Part shown: piece by piece, positions 62,887 to 64,000 of the stretch
Position numbering within the stretch: the first letter of the stretch is position 1
Layout: every line of letters starts with the position of its first letter
Origin: CAZNSX01 sp964575845
GTDB lineage: Bacteria > UBA8248 > CAZNSX01
Length of the DNA: 64,000 bases
Direction: 5' to 3'
Assembly (NCBI GenBank): GCA_964575845.1
Contig: CAZNSX010000002.1
Span: 186,001 to 250,000 of the forward strand
Notes under the pieces: model-generated
The model's input: only the letters and a program-made list of their open reading frames with translations
The model's database searches: none
Told to the model about the DNA's origin: nothing
Made by a program: the position numbers and the translations under genes

Positions 62887-63391
62887 GCCGGGCTGGTTAT
62901 AGGGTAGGGTTGAGATGCCTATACTATCATAGTCCGGCCAGGAATTCGCAACTTAGCTGGCAATAGGGGAAAAGAGCCGAGGCGTAGGGGGACAGGAAGG
63001 TTATCCGGCTCCCTTTGAGTCTCCTCTTCAGTTGGCGGCTCCCCCCTCAACCCTTGCAGCCTATCTGGGGGAGCAGGGTTTTGCCTCTAGGGCCAGCCCC
63101 TCCCCGCCGTTGGACCCTCCCCATCGTTGACGGCCATAGAATGAGGCCCCTTCCTGCTACGCCCGGCCATAGGAGGAGGGTATTTGGCCTCGGGCCATCC
63201 AAGATTCTAGGAGCCAGACCTTTTTCTTCTTCCTGGCGTCAGTCCTCTCAGCCACCTTCTCAAAGGCATCAGCCTCAATGAGGAGAGAAGGTTGACGGCT
63301 AACCGATAGGACTCGCTGGGGGCTCCTTCTCTCAGAAAGCAATGCTCGCTGCTCCTTTCGCTGGCCCATAGACTAAACTTGGCATTTTCCG
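62887..63391. other. Gene-poor interval
   Basis: About 500 bases. A 70-codon minus-strand frame (63157-63369) exists but lacks a ribosome-binding site and family resemblance, so I do not call it a gene. I see no RNA gene or repeat here. Confidence 0.4.
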
Positions 63392-63739
63392 CTATTTGAA
63401 TGCCTTAACGTAAGTCCCCTCGTCGAAGCCAACTATGAGCGTTCGGCCCTTTCGGAGCGTCGGAGCCCTTAGGTTACCGGTCGGCCCCAACAGCAGCCCC
63501 ATAAGGGTCGCCTTGTCCGGTTTGGTTTTGCGCAGGTCCATATAAACTACCCGCTTCCCCTTGCTCGCGTAGATCTCATCGACATCATTGACAAGGGCCA
63601 GTGCATCCTTTTCCTTCAGAGTGGTCTTCTTAGCGTCCACCTGAGTTTTAATTTCGATCTTTTGCTTCGCAAGGAACTCTTGCGTCTTGGCGCAGGTCTT
63701 TCAACCAGGGCGGTAATAGCTCCAATCGATTCGTGCCAT
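63392..63739 (-). CDS. ArsC-like probable selenoprotein (UxxC, in-frame TGA)
   Basis: If the TGA at 63703-63701 is read as selenocysteine the gene encodes 115 residues from ATG 63739, which has AGGAGG seven bases upstream. Codon 13 gives the active site G-U-K-T-C (residues 12-16), where the UxxC motif replaces the CxxC of ArsC/Spx-type thioredoxin-fold proteins. The C-terminal half matches that fold: MDLRKTKPDKATLMGLLLG, then GPTGNLRAPTL (cis-Pro loop) and TLIVGFDEGTYVKAF. A hairpin 16 bases after the TGA fits a bacterial SECIS. Read as a stop, the gene would lose its N-terminal strand and active site. Alternative: a sequencing error or a mutated cysteine codon, since a single base change gives TGC/TGT. 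Confidence 0.8.
63668..63684 (-). promoter_or_regulatory. Bacterial SECIS-like hairpin
   Basis: On the minus strand CGCAAG and CTTGCG form a 6-bp stem with loop AGTTC, beginning 16 bases after the TGA. The loop has G in its second position followed by T (GU in RNA), the bases that SelB contacts in the E. coli fdhF SECIS; position and loop fit bacterial SECIS rules from memory. Confidence 0.6.
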
Positions 63740-63765
63740 TGTTGTGCCTCCTCTGAAATTACATC

Positions 63766-63794
63766 GATTTAGGTTTGCTGGCGTTAATCGTCAA
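63766..63794 (-). promoter_or_regulatory. Possible promoter for the ArsC-like gene
   Basis: Minus strand TTGACG (63794-63789), 17-base spacer, TAAATC (63771-63766), 27 bases upstream of the ATG. Confidence 0.4.
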
Positions 63795-63837
63795 AACGTC
63801 CTATCAGTGCAAGATCCGGCTCCGGGTTCTCGGGACA

Positions 63838-64000
63838 TTAACGTGCTTCTTCCCCCCCCCGGCCTTCTATTCGTTTGATATAAGCATCGCTGTCAAACTT
63901 CCTTGAAGTGCTCGCATAGGACATGTATCGCACCTTCCCGTAAACAGGTCTCTCCGGTCCCCAGGCACGGTCATGCTTTCCGCAGACCGCCCATGCCACG
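63838..64000 (-). CDS. Partial hypothetical protein (upstream part outside window)
   Basis: A minus-strand frame enters from beyond the window and ends at TAA 63838, giving 53 visible codons, for example WAVCGKHDRAWGPERPVYGK and KFDSDAYIKRIEGR. The residue make-up is protein-like and basic, but I do not recognise it. A run of nine C at 63852-63860 encodes the Gly-rich turn near the C terminus and could be an assembly or phase-variation hot spot. Confidence 0.5.
   Translation of the reverse strand, partial: VAWAVCGKHDRAWGPERPVYGKVRYMSYASTSRKFDSDAYIKRIEGRGGEEAR

Noticed and set aside
63157..63369. 70-codon minus-strand frame downstream of the ArsC-like gene
   Set aside because: No ribosome-binding site, no family match, basic composition consistent with chance in GC-rich DNA.
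1..64000. CRISPR array
   Set aside because: I saw no regularly spaced short repeats; the only direct repeats are the two 32-bp copies and the IS target duplications.

Overview
The window is GC-rich bacterial chromosome, dense in genes and with many GTG and TTG starts. It opens inside adk, in the distal part of the S10/spc/alpha ribosomal cluster (adk-map-infA-rpmJ-rpsM-rpsK-rpsD-rpoA-rplQ), and later carries a complete type II fatty-acid cluster (yceD-rpmF-plsX-fabH-fabD-fabG-acpP-fabF-rnc). The metabolic genes suggest an anaerobe or facultative anaerobe: a biotin-dependent sodium-pumping acyl-CoA decarboxylase, an aldehyde:ferredoxin oxidoreductase with its own ferredoxin and MoaD-like protein, a molybdenum hydroxylase with a MocA-like protein, an ETF/acyl-CoA dehydrogenase unit, and a probable selenoprotein. 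A Desulfobacterota-like or related uncultured lineage would fit, but the sequence alone does not settle the phylum.

Layout. 1-4.6 kb: translation/transcription operon ending at an intrinsic terminator. 4.6-7.1 kb: thioesterase, alanine dehydrogenase and acetamidase/formamidase-like operon behind a good sigma70-type promoter. 7.2-12.8 kb (minus): decarboxylase operon (alpha, gamma-like, biotin carrier, beta) followed by a family III CoA-transferase and a GntR/FCD regulator, with a 25-bp palindrome on the operon promoter. 12.8-21.3 kb: MFS transporter, lone molybdenum-hydroxylase large subunit, cyclase-family hydrolase, MocA-like protein, nitrilase, M28 peptidase and alpha/beta hydrolase. 21.3-26.4 kb: an accessory patch with a GlcG-like gene fragment, an unrecognised two-gene unit containing a PD-(D/E)XK nuclease candidate, an alpha-glucan phosphorylase and a deleted insertion sequence with target duplications. 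26.4-31.4 kb: UroD-family protein and purine salvage (hpt, NCS2 permease, adenine deaminase). 31.4-35.5 kb: a giant secreted LVIVD-repeat protein. 35.6-43.2 kb: tungsten/molybdenum aldehyde oxidoreductase operon, flavin oxidoreductase, CinA-like protein and YitJ-type methyltransferase/MTHFR. 43.4-47.5 kb: M23 peptidase, gamma carbonic anhydrase, DUF47-PiT phosphate transport. 47.7-55.9 kb: fatty-acid operon. 56-59.7 kb: etfB-etfA-acyl-CoA dehydrogenase. 59.7-64 kb: a second accessory patch with a convergent pair of unknown helical proteins between 32-bp direct repeats, tRNA-Arg(TCT), a decayed tyrosine recombinase, a secreted unknown protein, and an ArsC-like gene with an in-frame TGA.

The most notable observations are the ArsC-like gene whose CxxC motif is UxxC through an in-frame TGA followed by a SECIS-like hairpin (63392-63739, minus), the unrecognised nuclease-containing gene pair (21602-23660, minus), and the repeat-flanked pair next to tRNA-Arg (59860-61758). 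All functional statements rest on reading the sequence and on family knowledge; no database search was run.
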